Shown here one piece after another: positions 18,888-27,588 of a stretch of 64,000 nt of DNA. The notes beneath the pieces were generated by a model that was not told the DNA's origin, ran no database searches, and worked only from the letters and a program-made list of their open reading frames with translations. Source of the DNA: an uncultured Litoreibacter sp. (GTDB lineage Bacteria; Pseudomonadota; Alphaproteobacteria; Rhodobacterales; Rhodobacteraceae); contig NZ_CANMXB010000001.1 in the NCBI RefSeq assembly GCF_947501785.1, positions 2,670,501 through 2,734,500 on the forward strand. Reading direction: 5' to 3'. Positions within the stretch are counted from its first letter, which is position 1, and each line of letters starts with the position of its first letter. The position numbers were made by a program, and so were the translations under genes.

Positions 18888-19141
18888 GATTTTGAAGCAA
18901 ATTTAGGGCGTTAACCCGCCGATGCCCCTCGAACGTAAGCAAAGACTCAGTTGACAGACCCCTACATCCTGACGCCAAATACATAGGATGACATCGCAAA
19001 CCTCTTTGGTTTTGGTCACGCCTCACAATGTGGCCCTGCGGAATCGCCCCAATACTTCGGGCGCATGTCGTCGATTAACCAAATCGTCAGGATTGGCCCG
19101 CACCCAGCGGGTCTGTTCCGCCACATATTGAAGGAGACGCA
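18888..19141. other. Intergenic region lptB/hpf with TTGACA element
   Basis: 254 bp without a gene, at the place where many alphaproteobacteria have rpoN. It contains a perfect -35-like TTGACA at 18951-18956 but no convincing -10 at standard spacing. AAGGAG (19131-19136) is the hpf ribosome binding site. A promoter for hpf-ptsN probably lies here. Confidence 0.4.
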
Positions 19142-19717
19142 ATGCGCTATCAAATCAGCGGCAAACAGATCGATATCGGGGTAGCACTCCAAACCCATGT
19201 GGAAAGCGAACTGGCTGAAATGCTTGGGAAATACGCCGGACGCCCGACCGACGCGACGGTGGTTTTCTCCAAACATGCACATGAATATGTGTGCGAAGCG
19301 ACGGTTCATCTGAGCACAGGTTTGACGACGCAGGCCAAAGCCCATGAGACCGAGATTTACGCCGCTTTTGATAGCTGTTCTGAAAAAATGGACAAGCAAT
19401 TGCGGCGCTACAAAAGGCGCCTGAAGGACCATCACAAAGAGCGGTCGCAACCTGTTGAACTTTTCGAAGCTTCCTCCTATATCCTCGCCGGAACTGCTGA
19501 GTCGGACGATAGCGAGCCGGAGACCCTTCAGCCCATTATCGTGGCGGAAATGGAGTCCAAGATACCATCGCTTTCGGTCGGCGAAGCTGTTATGCAAATG
19601 GAATTGGCGGAAGCTCCAGTGCTGGTGTTCCGCAACGAGGGAAACAAAGGGATCAACGTCGTCTACAAACGCGACGACGGCAACATCGGTTGGGTTGATC
19701 CTTCAAGCAGTAACTAG
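19142..19717 (+). CDS. hpf: Ribosome hibernation promoting factor, long form
   Basis: 191-residue long HPF. The N-terminal HPF/YfiA domain (about residues 1-105) binds the 30S subunit. The C-terminal domain (about 135-191; SVGEAVMQMELAEAPVLVFRN) mediates 100S ribosome dimerisation in long forms. It acts in the cytoplasm under starvation. AAGGAG at 19131-19136 fits the ATG at 19142. It is followed 29 bp later by ptsN, a common alphaproteobacterial pair. Confidence 0.94.
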   Translation: MRYQISGKQIDIGVALQTHVESELAEMLGKYAGRPTDATVVFSKHAHEYVCEATVHLSTGLTTQAKAHETEIYAAFDSCSEKMDKQLRRYKRRLKDHHKERSQPVELFEASSYILAGTAESDDSEPETLQPIIVAEMESKIPSLSVGEAVMQMELAEAPVLVFRNEGNKGINVVYKRDDGNIGWVDPSSSN

Positions 19718-19746
19718 CGGCCATTCGGCTGCGTTTGAGAGCGGTC

Positions 19747-20211
19747 ATGCAAATTGTAGACATACTTCAACCGAGTTCGGTGAGAAGCGTAGCTTCTATT
19801 TCCAGCAAGAAACGGCTGTTTCAGGAATTGGCAGATCTTGCCGAATCCAGCCACGGCCTTCCTGCGTCTGAAGTCTTCGACGCGCTGCAAGATCGCGAAA
19901 GCCTTGGGCCGACTGGTGTCGGCCAGGGCGTTGCCCTGCCCCATGCCCGTTTGGATTCGCTCGACACGGTCGTGGCGGTGTTCTTGCGGTTGGACAAAGC
20001 CGTCGATTTTGATTCCGCCGACCGTCAACCGGTTGACCTGTTCTTCTGCCTGCTTGCCCCGCCGGATGCAGGTGTTGAGCACCTGAAAGCGCTCGCGCTC
20101 GTGTCCCGCACTATGCGGGTGTCTCAGGTCTGCGCCAAACTGCGCGCCAATGACGACGCGTCGACGCTGTTCACGATCCTGACCGATTCGGAAGGCAGCC
20201 AGGCGGCCTAA
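19747..20211 (+). CDS. ptsN: PTS IIA-like nitrogen-regulatory protein PtsN
   Basis: 154-residue EIIA-Ntr protein, the terminal phosphoacceptor of the nitrogen PTS. It regulates potassium, stress and carbon/nitrogen responses by protein contacts rather than sugar transport. The phosphorylated His is in VALPHAR (about residue 66), preceded by the expected TGVGQG loop. The ATG at 19747 is preferred over a TTG four codons earlier. The stop overlaps the stop of the convergent sulfotransferase gene in CTAA (20208-20211). Confidence 0.93.
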   Translation: MQIVDILQPSSVRSVASISSKKRLFQELADLAESSHGLPASEVFDALQDRESLGPTGVGQGVALPHARLDSLDTVVAVFLRLDKAVDFDSADRQPVDLFFCLLAPPDAGVEHLKALALVSRTMRVSQVCAKLRANDDASTLFTILTDSEGSQAA

Positions 20212-21629
20212 GCCGACCAGTCACCAAATCCGAAGCTGATGTAGTCTTTGCGATACGTCTGGAAGCAAAGCTTTTCCAGCTGCGCATCATAAATGTCAGC
20301 AAGGCCAAAGGGGGTATCCGCTGCGGCAGGTTGGTACCCGCCACCCGACAATCCAAGGTCTTCTGCCAAGCGCGAAAGCTGCAAAGCGGCCTGGTCCTCG
20401 CGGATCAAGACATCCGGCAACGCGACCACAGCCGCTGCCTCCAGCAGAGATGACTGAGAGGCCCAGACGGCATCAATCCGCACGCTGGTTTGCCCCGCCA
20501 GGTTCCCCTTCAGGAATTTCAGAAAGTTGATGAATGCGACCTTGTGGTCGTCCTTGCTGTACCCGCTAAGATCGCCATTCTTGGGGACGGACACACCGTA
20601 TTTGTTGCGCATAATGCGGCGCGGGTCCTGAAAGTTATTGTCTTCCTTCGGCACTACATATTGGCAAAACACGTGATGTGCCCGCGCCAGCGGGTGACGC
20701 AGAATGCTGAACGCCCGGTGGCCGGGATGCTGCTTCTTCCACTGCCGAAGGTCCTTTTGCGACAACCCCGTTTGAAGGGCATCTACGCCGACAGCATCGA
20801 CCCCGGCCAACCAATCCAAGGCCTGACCATGCGGTCCGGACCGGATAGGAATGTAAAGCAATGGCGCCCTGCTTGCCGTGTAGAAACCCGGCACCCCAGG
20901 CCCGCGCCGCGGTTCGAAATTGGGCGTATCGGACAATCCAAAATGGTCGATGGAGGCAAGCGCCTTCACCATCTCGTCGTAGTTCGTGACCTTGTCTTCA
21001 AGGTCGCTGGGGTTCTGTTTCTTGGTCGATTTCGCGGCGGCGTCAATCTGATGCTTTGACCCAATAAACTGCGCAATTCCGTTCAGTACCCCGGTGTCGC
21101 CAATATCCTCATAGGATATGTAAAACGCTGTTTGTCCGCTGGTCTGAATGCCCCGCAAAATGTCGAGCTGAAAATCCCGTTTGTCTGCCAGTTGGCGCAG
21201 AAATTCCGCTTCATCGAAGGTCACTTTTGCCGAGCGGCGCTGCTTGACATCAGACAATTTCCACTGCCCCGTCTGCGCTGCAATTTTCAGCGACACATAG
21301 CTGTCGAGCGGGTTCCGCGTCAGCACGATCTTCGCGCATTTTGGGTCAGCCAGAACATGCGCCATGACGCGCGGGTCGTGGTCGTTAAAAAACCGAAACC
21401 CGCCAATCCCGTCCGTATTGCTTTTGATCCGTTCAATCAGCGCGATCGGCGCCGTCTCTCGTTGCGCAAGGTCAATGCCGAACAGTTCGTCTTTGTTGTG
21501 ATGGCCCACGAAATGCGGATTGTAGATTTCTCCGTAGCACTGCAGATCCTCAAACCCGTTGAGGCTGGCTTCGAGAAAATTAGACCCTGTCCGCATCTCT
21601 GCGAAAACAACGAAATATTCAAATTCCAT
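20208..21629 (-). CDS. Tandem-domain sulfotransferase (Stf0-like plus Sulfotransfer_2-like)
   Basis: 473 residues, about twice one sulfotransferase domain. The N-terminal half carries a PAPS 5'-phosphosulfate loop (AEMRTGSNFLEASLN, about residues 10-24) and a 3'-phosphate motif (VLTRNPLDSYVSLKIA, about 100), as in Stf0/NodH-type enzymes. The C-terminal half (from about residue 245) has a second 3'-phosphate-like motif (SILRHPLARAHHVF) typical of Sulfotransfer_2, but its expected 5' loop reads LLYIPIRSGPHGQAL and lacks the usual Lys. So one active and one degenerate domain is my reading. It starts the downstream end of a glycosyltransferase unit and likely sulfates a surface glycan. CysQ, encoded 8 kb away on the same strand, would remove the PAP by-product. 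Confidence 0.8.
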   Translation of the reverse strand: MEFEYFVVFAEMRTGSNFLEASLNGFEDLQCYGEIYNPHFVGHHNKDELFGIDLAQRETAPIALIERIKSNTDGIGGFRFFNDHDPRVMAHVLADPKCAKIVLTRNPLDSYVSLKIAAQTGQWKLSDVKQRRSAKVTFDEAEFLRQLADKRDFQLDILRGIQTSGQTAFYISYEDIGDTGVLNGIAQFIGSKHQIDAAAKSTKKQNPSDLEDKVTNYDEMVKALASIDHFGLSDTPNFEPRRGPGVPGFYTASRAPLLYIPIRSGPHGQALDWLAGVDAVGVDALQTGLSQKDLRQWKKQHPGHRAFSILRHPLARAHHVFCQYVVPKEDNNFQDPRRIMRNKYGVSVPKNGDLSGYSKDDHKVAFINFLKFLKGNLAGQTSVRIDAVWASQSSLLEAAAVVALPDVLIREDQAALQLSRLAEDLGLSGGGYQPAAADTPFGLADIYDAQLEKLCFQTYRKDYISFGFGDWSA

Positions 21630-23324
21630 CTACTTGACCAAATACGGCCGCTGGCCGCCCTCTTGCCGTTTCTCACCCTCAATGATCGGGAAATCGCCCA
21701 TCAAATGCGGGCTCATGCCTTGGTTCTTGAGGTTCTGCAGAAACTGCCCGAACCCGGCCAAGTTCGCCATTTGCGGCACCTCGGTCAAACGTCGCTGCGC
21801 CCCTCCGCCCAGCTCATCGAGGATAAGTTGCAGTTTCTCCATCGGGTCCTCGATGAATTCCGCAAGGCTCCAAATGCTGATACGGGCCTTCGTTTGCCCT
21901 GTGCGCAGCAGATCAAGATGCGCGGCCTCAACCCGTTGCAGAAACGCGGCCTCCTTGCGCAGCTCGGCAAAATTTCGATTCGAATGAAACAGCGGAATCG
22001 CCCAAGCGCCAGTGATGATCGAGATTTGGGCATTTCGGTCAGACGCCAAAAACTCGCCGACAGCCTGGGTGTCGTTGGGCCCAAACAAGAAGCACTGATG
22101 TTCCCCGCGTGTATTCCAGGTCAGATTGGTGACGAAACCCCGCGGGTTGTAATCGCGCAAAGCCGCGCTATCGGACAGCGCGCCATTAAAAACGTCTACG
22201 TCGCCCGCAAACCGCACGCGGTCTTTCGCAAATAGATGTTTGTGAACACGGTTGCCGGTCCGCCGCGCCAACCAGGCGTCAAAATCCTCAAAGAGGTCAT
22301 CAAAGCCCTCAAAGACCGAATAGCGCCCGGCCGTCTTGCCATTTTCCCAGCCGTCATTCGGGTAGCGTCCCTGCATGTAAAGACCCGCCCGGCCCCGCGT
22401 CCGGCGTTCCGTTGCGCGGCTAAACAGGCGGTCAATCTTCAGCGGGTTGGGTTCCACCTTCTGCAAAGCCCGGTCCGCAGGCGCAAGAAAGTCGCGGTAC
22501 AATCGTTCCGCTTGTGGCCAAATTTTGCGTGCCACAAAACAGTCCGACCGCCGCAGCAGCTGGATGTGATCGTCGTAGAACACATGCGGTTTGCCCTGGA
22601 AGTCAAACTTGGACAGCGTCAAAGATCGGCTCTCGATTTGGGTGGAATAGAGCCTTGCCAGGGTCTGAAAATAGCTTTCGTCAGGAATCCAGACTCGCTT
22701 GAAGTATCGGTCAAATTCCTCGCGCCGGGGGTCTTCCAGAATGGCGGACAGAGTTTGCCGTGTCAGGCACCACCATTGCGACCCCAAATGAGGCGTTAGC
22801 TCCTCCGGTATCTTGCGTTTGAATTTCAGCCGGCGTTGCAGGTCGACATAGGCATCAAACAACCGCCGGTGGCGTTTCCAGGAAAATGGGAATCGCAAGG
22901 TGAATCGTTCCTGATCCAGCCCGCCAACAGTCCAGTCCACCTCGTCGGTGGTGACGGATTCGATGAAGTCGGTACGTGGGCGTTCATCAAGGTAGGTTTG
23001 CAGCTCGTCCAGCGGCCGCAATGGCAGACAAGAGCCGCTTGACAGGTAGACATGCCGGACGTGCTTGAACTCCGACAACATCAATTCACATGCGGTTTGG
23101 CTTGCCCCGACAATGGACCAGTTGCCCCACTCGCAGGCGTGACGCTCCGAAAACCGGATGTCTTTGCAGTCGGCAAGCTTCTTTCGGAACCATTCGAAGT
23201 CGTCCTCTGAGACGCGCTTGTCAACATGGATGACAACCGGCTTTCCGCTGTCATGGAAATGGCGCGCCGTTTGCGCCGCCCGGTCCAGCGCTTCGTGCAC
23301 CAACATGATGAAGCCGACGCTCAT
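21630..23324 (-). CDS. Core-2/I-branching (GT14-like) glycosyltransferase with extra C-terminal domain
   Basis: 564 residues. The N-terminal half (1 to about 285) matches the beta-1,6-N-acetylglucosaminyltransferase-like GT14 fold: GFIMLVHEALDRAA at the N-terminus, VIHVDKRVS, YLSSGSCLPLRPL around 95, GSQWWCLTR around 180 and the acidic PDESYFQTL. The C-terminal half has no motif I can name; similar two-domain proteins occur in Rhodobacterales. It abuts the sulfotransferase (1 bp gap) and overlaps the upstream glycosyltransferase by 4 bp, so the three are translationally coupled. Confidence 0.8.
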   Translation of the reverse strand: MSVGFIMLVHEALDRAAQTARHFHDSGKPVVIHVDKRVSEDDFEWFRKKLADCKDIRFSERHACEWGNWSIVGASQTACELMLSEFKHVRHVYLSSGSCLPLRPLDELQTYLDERPRTDFIESVTTDEVDWTVGGLDQERFTLRFPFSWKRHRRLFDAYVDLQRRLKFKRKIPEELTPHLGSQWWCLTRQTLSAILEDPRREEFDRYFKRVWIPDESYFQTLARLYSTQIESRSLTLSKFDFQGKPHVFYDDHIQLLRRSDCFVARKIWPQAERLYRDFLAPADRALQKVEPNPLKIDRLFSRATERRTRGRAGLYMQGRYPNDGWENGKTAGRYSVFEGFDDLFEDFDAWLARRTGNRVHKHLFAKDRVRFAGDVDVFNGALSDSAALRDYNPRGFVTNLTWNTRGEHQCFLFGPNDTQAVGEFLASDRNAQISIITGAWAIPLFHSNRNFAELRKEAAFLQRVEAAHLDLLRTGQTKARISIWSLAEFIEDPMEKLQLILDELGGGAQRRLTEVPQMANLAGFGQFLQNLKNQGMSPHLMGDFPIIEGEKRQEGGQRPYLVK

Positions 23325-24331
23325 GCCCAGTTCCCTTTCGACATGAGACCGAGAATTTCAAGCTGCCGCCAGTTTATGTACTTCTCGGACCATTGGCACC
23401 AAAGGTCGGGATTTACCGCCATGCCTTCGTTATAGGCTTTGTATTCGTGGCTGTTGGCGAAGTGCTGTTTGCGCTCCAGCTCTTCGGCCGACTTGGCTTT
23501 GAACGTGTCGAGGAACTTGGCGTGCAACAAACAGCCCGAAGTCTTCTCCCCGCCCCATTCATCATAGACAAGGTTCAACCCGCGCGGCAGCAGCATATGA
23601 GTTGAACTGACGTAAGCGTAAGCGCGGTTCCATTTCACCAGCGGGATCTTGTTCATTGCCGGGGCGCGTTCTGCGTTCTCGTAGAAGAACGCACGCGCAC
23701 GCGGGCCGCCTTGTATCCACAAATTGCCATAACGGCTGTTTTTCTGGATCGTGTAATTGCCGCTGTCGAACCAGTGCGCCACTTCAAACGGGTCCTGCCC
23801 CTCTTCGTATTTGACGCTGTCGATTGGGCCCTTGGGATACATGTCCAGCAACATCGTGCCGAACGACTTGATCGAAGATGCGTCCAGCCAGTCGGTCAAC
23901 GCTCGGATCGGCCGGGTATCGCAAAACGGGTAGATAAAGAATTCGTCAACATCGACGGTCAGCGACCAATGGCCGTGGGCGTACCGCATTTGCAGCCAAT
24001 TTAGCCAATCGACACCAAAGCGGGCGCGCTTGTACCCTTCCTGGCTGTAGAAAACAGACACATCCATCTGCTGTTCCAGATATGCGCCCGTTCCGTCATC
24101 CGAGCCGTTATCGACAAAGAAGAAATGATCGACGCCAAGGTCTCGGTAGTATTTCAGGAAGAATGGCAGCCTGATCCGTTCGTTTCGCAACGTGCAAAAC
24201 AGCAGAATGTCGTTCTTCCCGATCTGCTGCGTCCGGTTGCGTTTGGACGTAAGTTCACGCCTTTTGCGAAAGGCCCTGGCCCTCCAACGGCGTCTTTCAA
24301 GCCGCAACCGATATGATTTCAGAACGCCCAT
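23321..24331 (-). CDS. Glycosyltransferase family 2-like protein
   Basis: 336 residues with a basic N-terminal tail (about 1-30) and a GT-A fold. It has LFCTLRNERIRLPFFLKYYRDLGVD-like text, FFVDNGSDDGTGAYL (about residue 70) and the metal-binding VDVDEFFIYP (about 125). This is the Glyco_tranf_2_4 pattern often found next to sulfotransferases and GT14 proteins in marine alphaproteobacteria. The 4-bp overlap with the GT14 gene (ATGA) shows cotranscription. Sugar donor and acceptor unknown. Confidence 0.82.
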   Translation of the reverse strand: MGVLKSYRLRLERRRWRARAFRKRRELTSKRNRTQQIGKNDILLFCTLRNERIRLPFFLKYYRDLGVDHFFFVDNGSDDGTGAYLEQQMDVSVFYSQEGYKRARFGVDWLNWLQMRYAHGHWSLTVDVDEFFIYPFCDTRPIRALTDWLDASSIKSFGTMLLDMYPKGPIDSVKYEEGQDPFEVAHWFDSGNYTIQKNSRYGNLWIQGGPRARAFFYENAERAPAMNKIPLVKWNRAYAYVSSTHMLLPRGLNLVYDEWGGEKTSGCLLHAKFLDTFKAKSAEELERKQHFANSHEYKAYNEGMAVNPDLWCQWSEKYINWRQLEILGLMSKGNWA

Positions 24332-24364
24332 GGTTGTCCCAGCCGAAAAGCCCTTGTCCGCACG

Positions 24365-25618
24365 TTAAGTCGAGCCCATGACCGCGCCGTTAACGCGAAC
24401 AAAGTGCTCGTCCCATGTTGGTATATGCGGCGTGTTCTTCGCGCACGCGTCGCGGAGGTCTTCCAGCCTTTTCTCTGCCTGCTCTATTATAGTTTTTTGC
24501 CAAAGATATCGGTCATTTACGTTTGCGTAAACGGGGTAGTCCCCCAACAGCTCACGATGGATGGCAAGATCGCCACAGACGACCGGGACATTCAGCGCGG
24601 CGGCCTCTAGCGAGGGCAGGCCAAATCCTTCCGCATGGCTTGGAAAAAGCAATCCATGGGAACCGGCGACGAGCGGCCACATATCCGCATCCGACATAGT
24701 GTTATGCTCATGTATGCGGGGGTGATCCTTGAGGACTTCAAGTTTTGTGATCACATCAACGTTTTCCCATCCACGCTGCCCGATGATGTAAAGATCCGGC
24801 ATAATTTCTTCGGATAAGTGATCCTCCAATTCTTGCCATACGTCCAAGAGCAACGCGTGGTTCTTGCGTGGCTCAATCGTGCCCAGAGTGACGAAATAGG
24901 GTCTATTAAGGCGTGAAACGTCCATGATGTTGTCTGGAACATCGATGCCAAGATGTGCAAAATGCATTCCCCGATCGCGCCCGTCCAAAGCAGCACGCGC
25001 CTTGGCTAAGGAGTCCTGCGAATTGGTTATGATGCAATGAGCATGTTCCTTCATCGCCACAAGCTTCTTTAAAAAGGCCTGGGCCGTCCCCGCCCTCTGG
25101 AACTGGGGAAATTCAACAGGGATCACATCGTGCAGGAAGACAACCGGGGCAATATCTGCCCGGGCAAATCCAGCAAGGACCCGTTCGGACAGATTGGAAT
25201 GCCCGATATTGAGATATCGGCAGCCCTTGGGCACAAAATTCCGGAAGGCCGCAGGTATGTCGCTGAATTTTCTCAATGCCAGCCGTCTGAGATCAGATTC
25301 CGCGGCGCCGCGCGGGGCCGGGGTCTTGAGCCCCACCAAGGCCCGCAGGTCGCGCTTGCCCCAGACCACCTGCCCCGTCAGCTTCTGGTGGAACGCCGAC
25401 AGGCCACCCCTATCCAGCAAAACAAAACCGTCGGACAGTTTGGCCAGGCCAAACAGGTCAGGATCGGTCGCCAGACACCATTCCAGATATGCCAGCTCAA
25501 CCCTATCCACCCCGGTGTAGGGGCCGCGACCGACACGGCTGGTCAGACGGGTGATGTCGATGATCGCAGGAAAATCCCTAGCGGTCGTAATGGCCGTTTT
25601 GGTGCCAGCGCCATGCAT
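24365..25618 (-). CDS. Glycosyltransferase family 4 (GT-B)
   Basis: 417-residue GT-B enzyme. The C-terminal donor-binding half has VTLGTIEPRKNHALLL (about 225) and the EX7E-type block LLFPSHAEGFGLPSLEAAALNVPVVC (about 325-350). The N-terminal half has IIDITRLTSRVGRGPYTGVDRVEL, a variant seen in mannosyl/rhamnosyltransferase-like proteins of EPS clusters. The only usable start, ATG at 25618, makes it overlap the end of galE by 41 bp, an unusually long but plausible coupling. Specificity unknown. Confidence 0.85.
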   Translation of the reverse strand: MHGAGTKTAITTARDFPAIIDITRLTSRVGRGPYTGVDRVELAYLEWCLATDPDLFGLAKLSDGFVLLDRGGLSAFHQKLTGQVVWGKRDLRALVGLKTPAPRGAAESDLRRLALRKFSDIPAAFRNFVPKGCRYLNIGHSNLSERVLAGFARADIAPVVFLHDVIPVEFPQFQRAGTAQAFLKKLVAMKEHAHCIITNSQDSLAKARAALDGRDRGMHFAHLGIDVPDNIMDVSRLNRPYFVTLGTIEPRKNHALLLDVWQELEDHLSEEIMPDLYIIGQRGWENVDVITKLEVLKDHPRIHEHNTMSDADMWPLVAGSHGLLFPSHAEGFGLPSLEAAALNVPVVCGDLAIHRELLGDYPVYANVNDRYLWQKTIIEQAEKRLEDLRDACAKNTPHIPTWDEHFVRVNGAVMGST

Positions 25619-26561
25619 CGCTTACCATTGCCTCCATCGTTGACCGTTTCGGGTCCCACCCCAGCAGGTCACGTGCGGCAGCACTTCCCGATACAAGCTT
25701 GGTCGCGTCCCCAGCCCGACGGGCGCCTTCCACGACAGGAACCGACTTGTTGGTGATGGTGCGGCTGCTGTCGATCACCTCCCTCACCGAGAACCCTGTC
25801 CCGGTTCCAAGATTGAAGACCGCGTTGCCTTTGCCTTCCAACAACCAATTCAGACCCAAAATATGGGCATCGACCAAATCCATCACATGCACATAGTCCC
25901 TAATACACGTGCCGTCCGGCGTATCATAATCGGTGCCGTAGACGGTCAGCGCATCCCGCTTGCCATCTATCGCGTCCATCACCAACGGGATCAGATGCGT
26001 CTCGGGTTGGTGGAATTCACCAACGTCTCCTTCGGGATCTGCGCCGGCGACGTTGAAGTAGCGAAAGGTCACGTGTTCCAACCCGTGGCTGGCGCTAAAA
26101 TTGTCCAATATGTCTTCAATGGCCCGTTTTGAAGCACCGTAGGCATTGAGAGGCGCTTGCGGGCTGTCTTCGGTCAATGCGACCCCATCTTGTTCGCCAT
26201 AGGTCGCGCAGGTGGAGGAGAACACGAACTTCCTGCACCCTGCGGCGATTGCTGCTTCGACCAGATTCAATGACCCCAACACATTGTTACGCCAGTACAG
26301 GCCGGGGTTATCCATGGATTCACCAACCTGACTCAGCGCCGCAAAATGCATCACCGCAACGGGTTGGTGTTTGGCAAATACAGTGTCTAACCTGCTGCGA
26401 TCCTGAAGGTCGCCCTTTTCGAAGGGGCCAAACTTTACGGCCTGCTCCCATCCGGTATCGAGATTGTCGAAAGTCACGGGCAGAAAGCCGGCCTTGGCCA
26501 GGACCTTGCACGCATGCGAACCGATATAGCCTGCGCCCCCTGTGACCAGAACAGTTTTCAT
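25578..26561 (-). CDS. galE: UDP-glucose 4-epimerase
   Basis: 327-residue extended SDR that interconverts UDP-glucose and UDP-galactose in the cytoplasm, feeding galactose into surface polysaccharide. The Rossmann loop is TGGAGYIGSHACKVL (residues 7-21), catalytic Tyr and Lys are in YGASKRAIE (about 145), and the RYFNVAGADPEG and GTGTGFSVREV blocks are typical. It lies directly downstream of galU, an obvious metabolic pair. Its end overlaps the GT4 gene. Confidence 0.96.
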   Translation of the reverse strand: MKTVLVTGGAGYIGSHACKVLAKAGFLPVTFDNLDTGWEQAVKFGPFEKGDLQDRSRLDTVFAKHQPVAVMHFAALSQVGESMDNPGLYWRNNVLGSLNLVEAAIAAGCRKFVFSSTCATYGEQDGVALTEDSPQAPLNAYGASKRAIEDILDNFSASHGLEHVTFRYFNVAGADPEGDVGEFHQPETHLIPLVMDAIDGKRDALTVYGTDYDTPDGTCIRDYVHVMDLVDAHILGLNWLLEGKGNAVFNLGTGTGFSVREVIDSSRTITNKSVPVVEGARRAGDATKLVSGSAAARDLLGWDPKRSTMEAMVSDAWRWHQNGHYDR

Positions 26562-26579
26562 ACCAGTATTTGCCCCAGA

Positions 26580-27473
26580 TTATTCGGCTGCTTTGCGCAG
26601 CGATGCCATCTCGTCAAGGTAGCCCTCAAATTCGTCGCGCAATTCGGGGCGGGTCAGGCCAAACGCGACGGTCGCCTGCAGGTACCCTGCCTTGGATCCG
26701 CAATCAAAGCGCTGCCCTCGGAAGCGATAGCCATATACGTCACGATCCGCCTCAATCTCTTGCGCGATCGCGTCGGTCAGTTGGATCTCACCGCCCGCGC
26801 CTTGCTTCATCTTTGTGAGATTATGCAAAACCTGCGGCGTCAGGATGTATCGTCCGATCACCGCCAGATTTGATGGCGCTTCGTCGACGGCGGGTTTTTC
26901 GACCATGCCGCGAACGGACACCATCGAACCCATGTCTTCCTTCACATCGAGCACGCCATATGCAGACGCCTTTTCATGCGGGACCTCCATTGCGGCAACC
27001 ATGCAGCCGCCGGTCTCGGCATAGGCTTCTGTCATTTGCTGCAAGCAGGACTTTTCTGCCGCGATTACGTCGTCTGGCAGGATCACAGCGAATGGTTCAT
27101 TCGCAATCAAACGGCGCGCGCACCAAACCGCGTGTCCAAGCCCGAGGGCTTTATGCTGGCGGATATAGGCAATCGCGCCGCTGTCCATGTTGGTGTTCTT
27201 CAAGGTCTTGAGAAGATCTTTTTTGCCCTTCTTGCGCAGAGAACTTTCAAGCTCCGGCGCGTGGTCAAAATAGTCTTCCAACGCGCCTTTTCCGCGCGAG
27301 GTCACGAAGATGAACTCCTTGATGCCAGCGGCTCGCGCTTCGTCAATCGCGTATTGGATCAAAGGGCGATCCACCAAGGTCATAATTTCCTTCGGTATGG
27401 ACTTGGTGGCCGGAAGGAATCTGGTTCCTAATCCGGCTACGGGAAAGACCGCCTTGGTGACTTTGCGTTTCAT
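26580..27473 (-). CDS. galU: UTP-glucose-1-phosphate uridylyltransferase
   Basis: 297-residue nucleotidyltransferase making UDP-glucose from UTP and glucose-1-phosphate. N-terminal signature is VFPVAGLGTRFLPATKSIPKEI (uridylyl site with the conserved Lys), followed by FAVILPDDVI and YGFRGQRFDCGSK-like text near the C-terminus. The ATG at 27473 has GAGG upstream; a TTG six codons earlier is rejected. It is followed 18 bp later by galE. Confidence 0.96.
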   Translation of the reverse strand: MKRKVTKAVFPVAGLGTRFLPATKSIPKEIMTLVDRPLIQYAIDEARAAGIKEFIFVTSRGKGALEDYFDHAPELESSLRKKGKKDLLKTLKNTNMDSGAIAYIRQHKALGLGHAVWCARRLIANEPFAVILPDDVIAAEKSCLQQMTEAYAETGGCMVAAMEVPHEKASAYGVLDVKEDMGSMVSVRGMVEKPAVDEAPSNLAVIGRYILTPQVLHNLTKMKQGAGGEIQLTDAIAQEIEADRDVYGYRFRGQRFDCGSKAGYLQATVAFGLTRPELRDEFEGYLDEMASLRKAAE

Positions 27474-27588
27474 CTGTGCCTCAACTTTCAAACTAGAACT
27501 AACTTACCGCTTCTTGCCTGTCACCTACTGCACCTAGAACGGGGAATTTTTGTGGCGAAACCGCCAACAATTTCATGTGATCGGTGGT

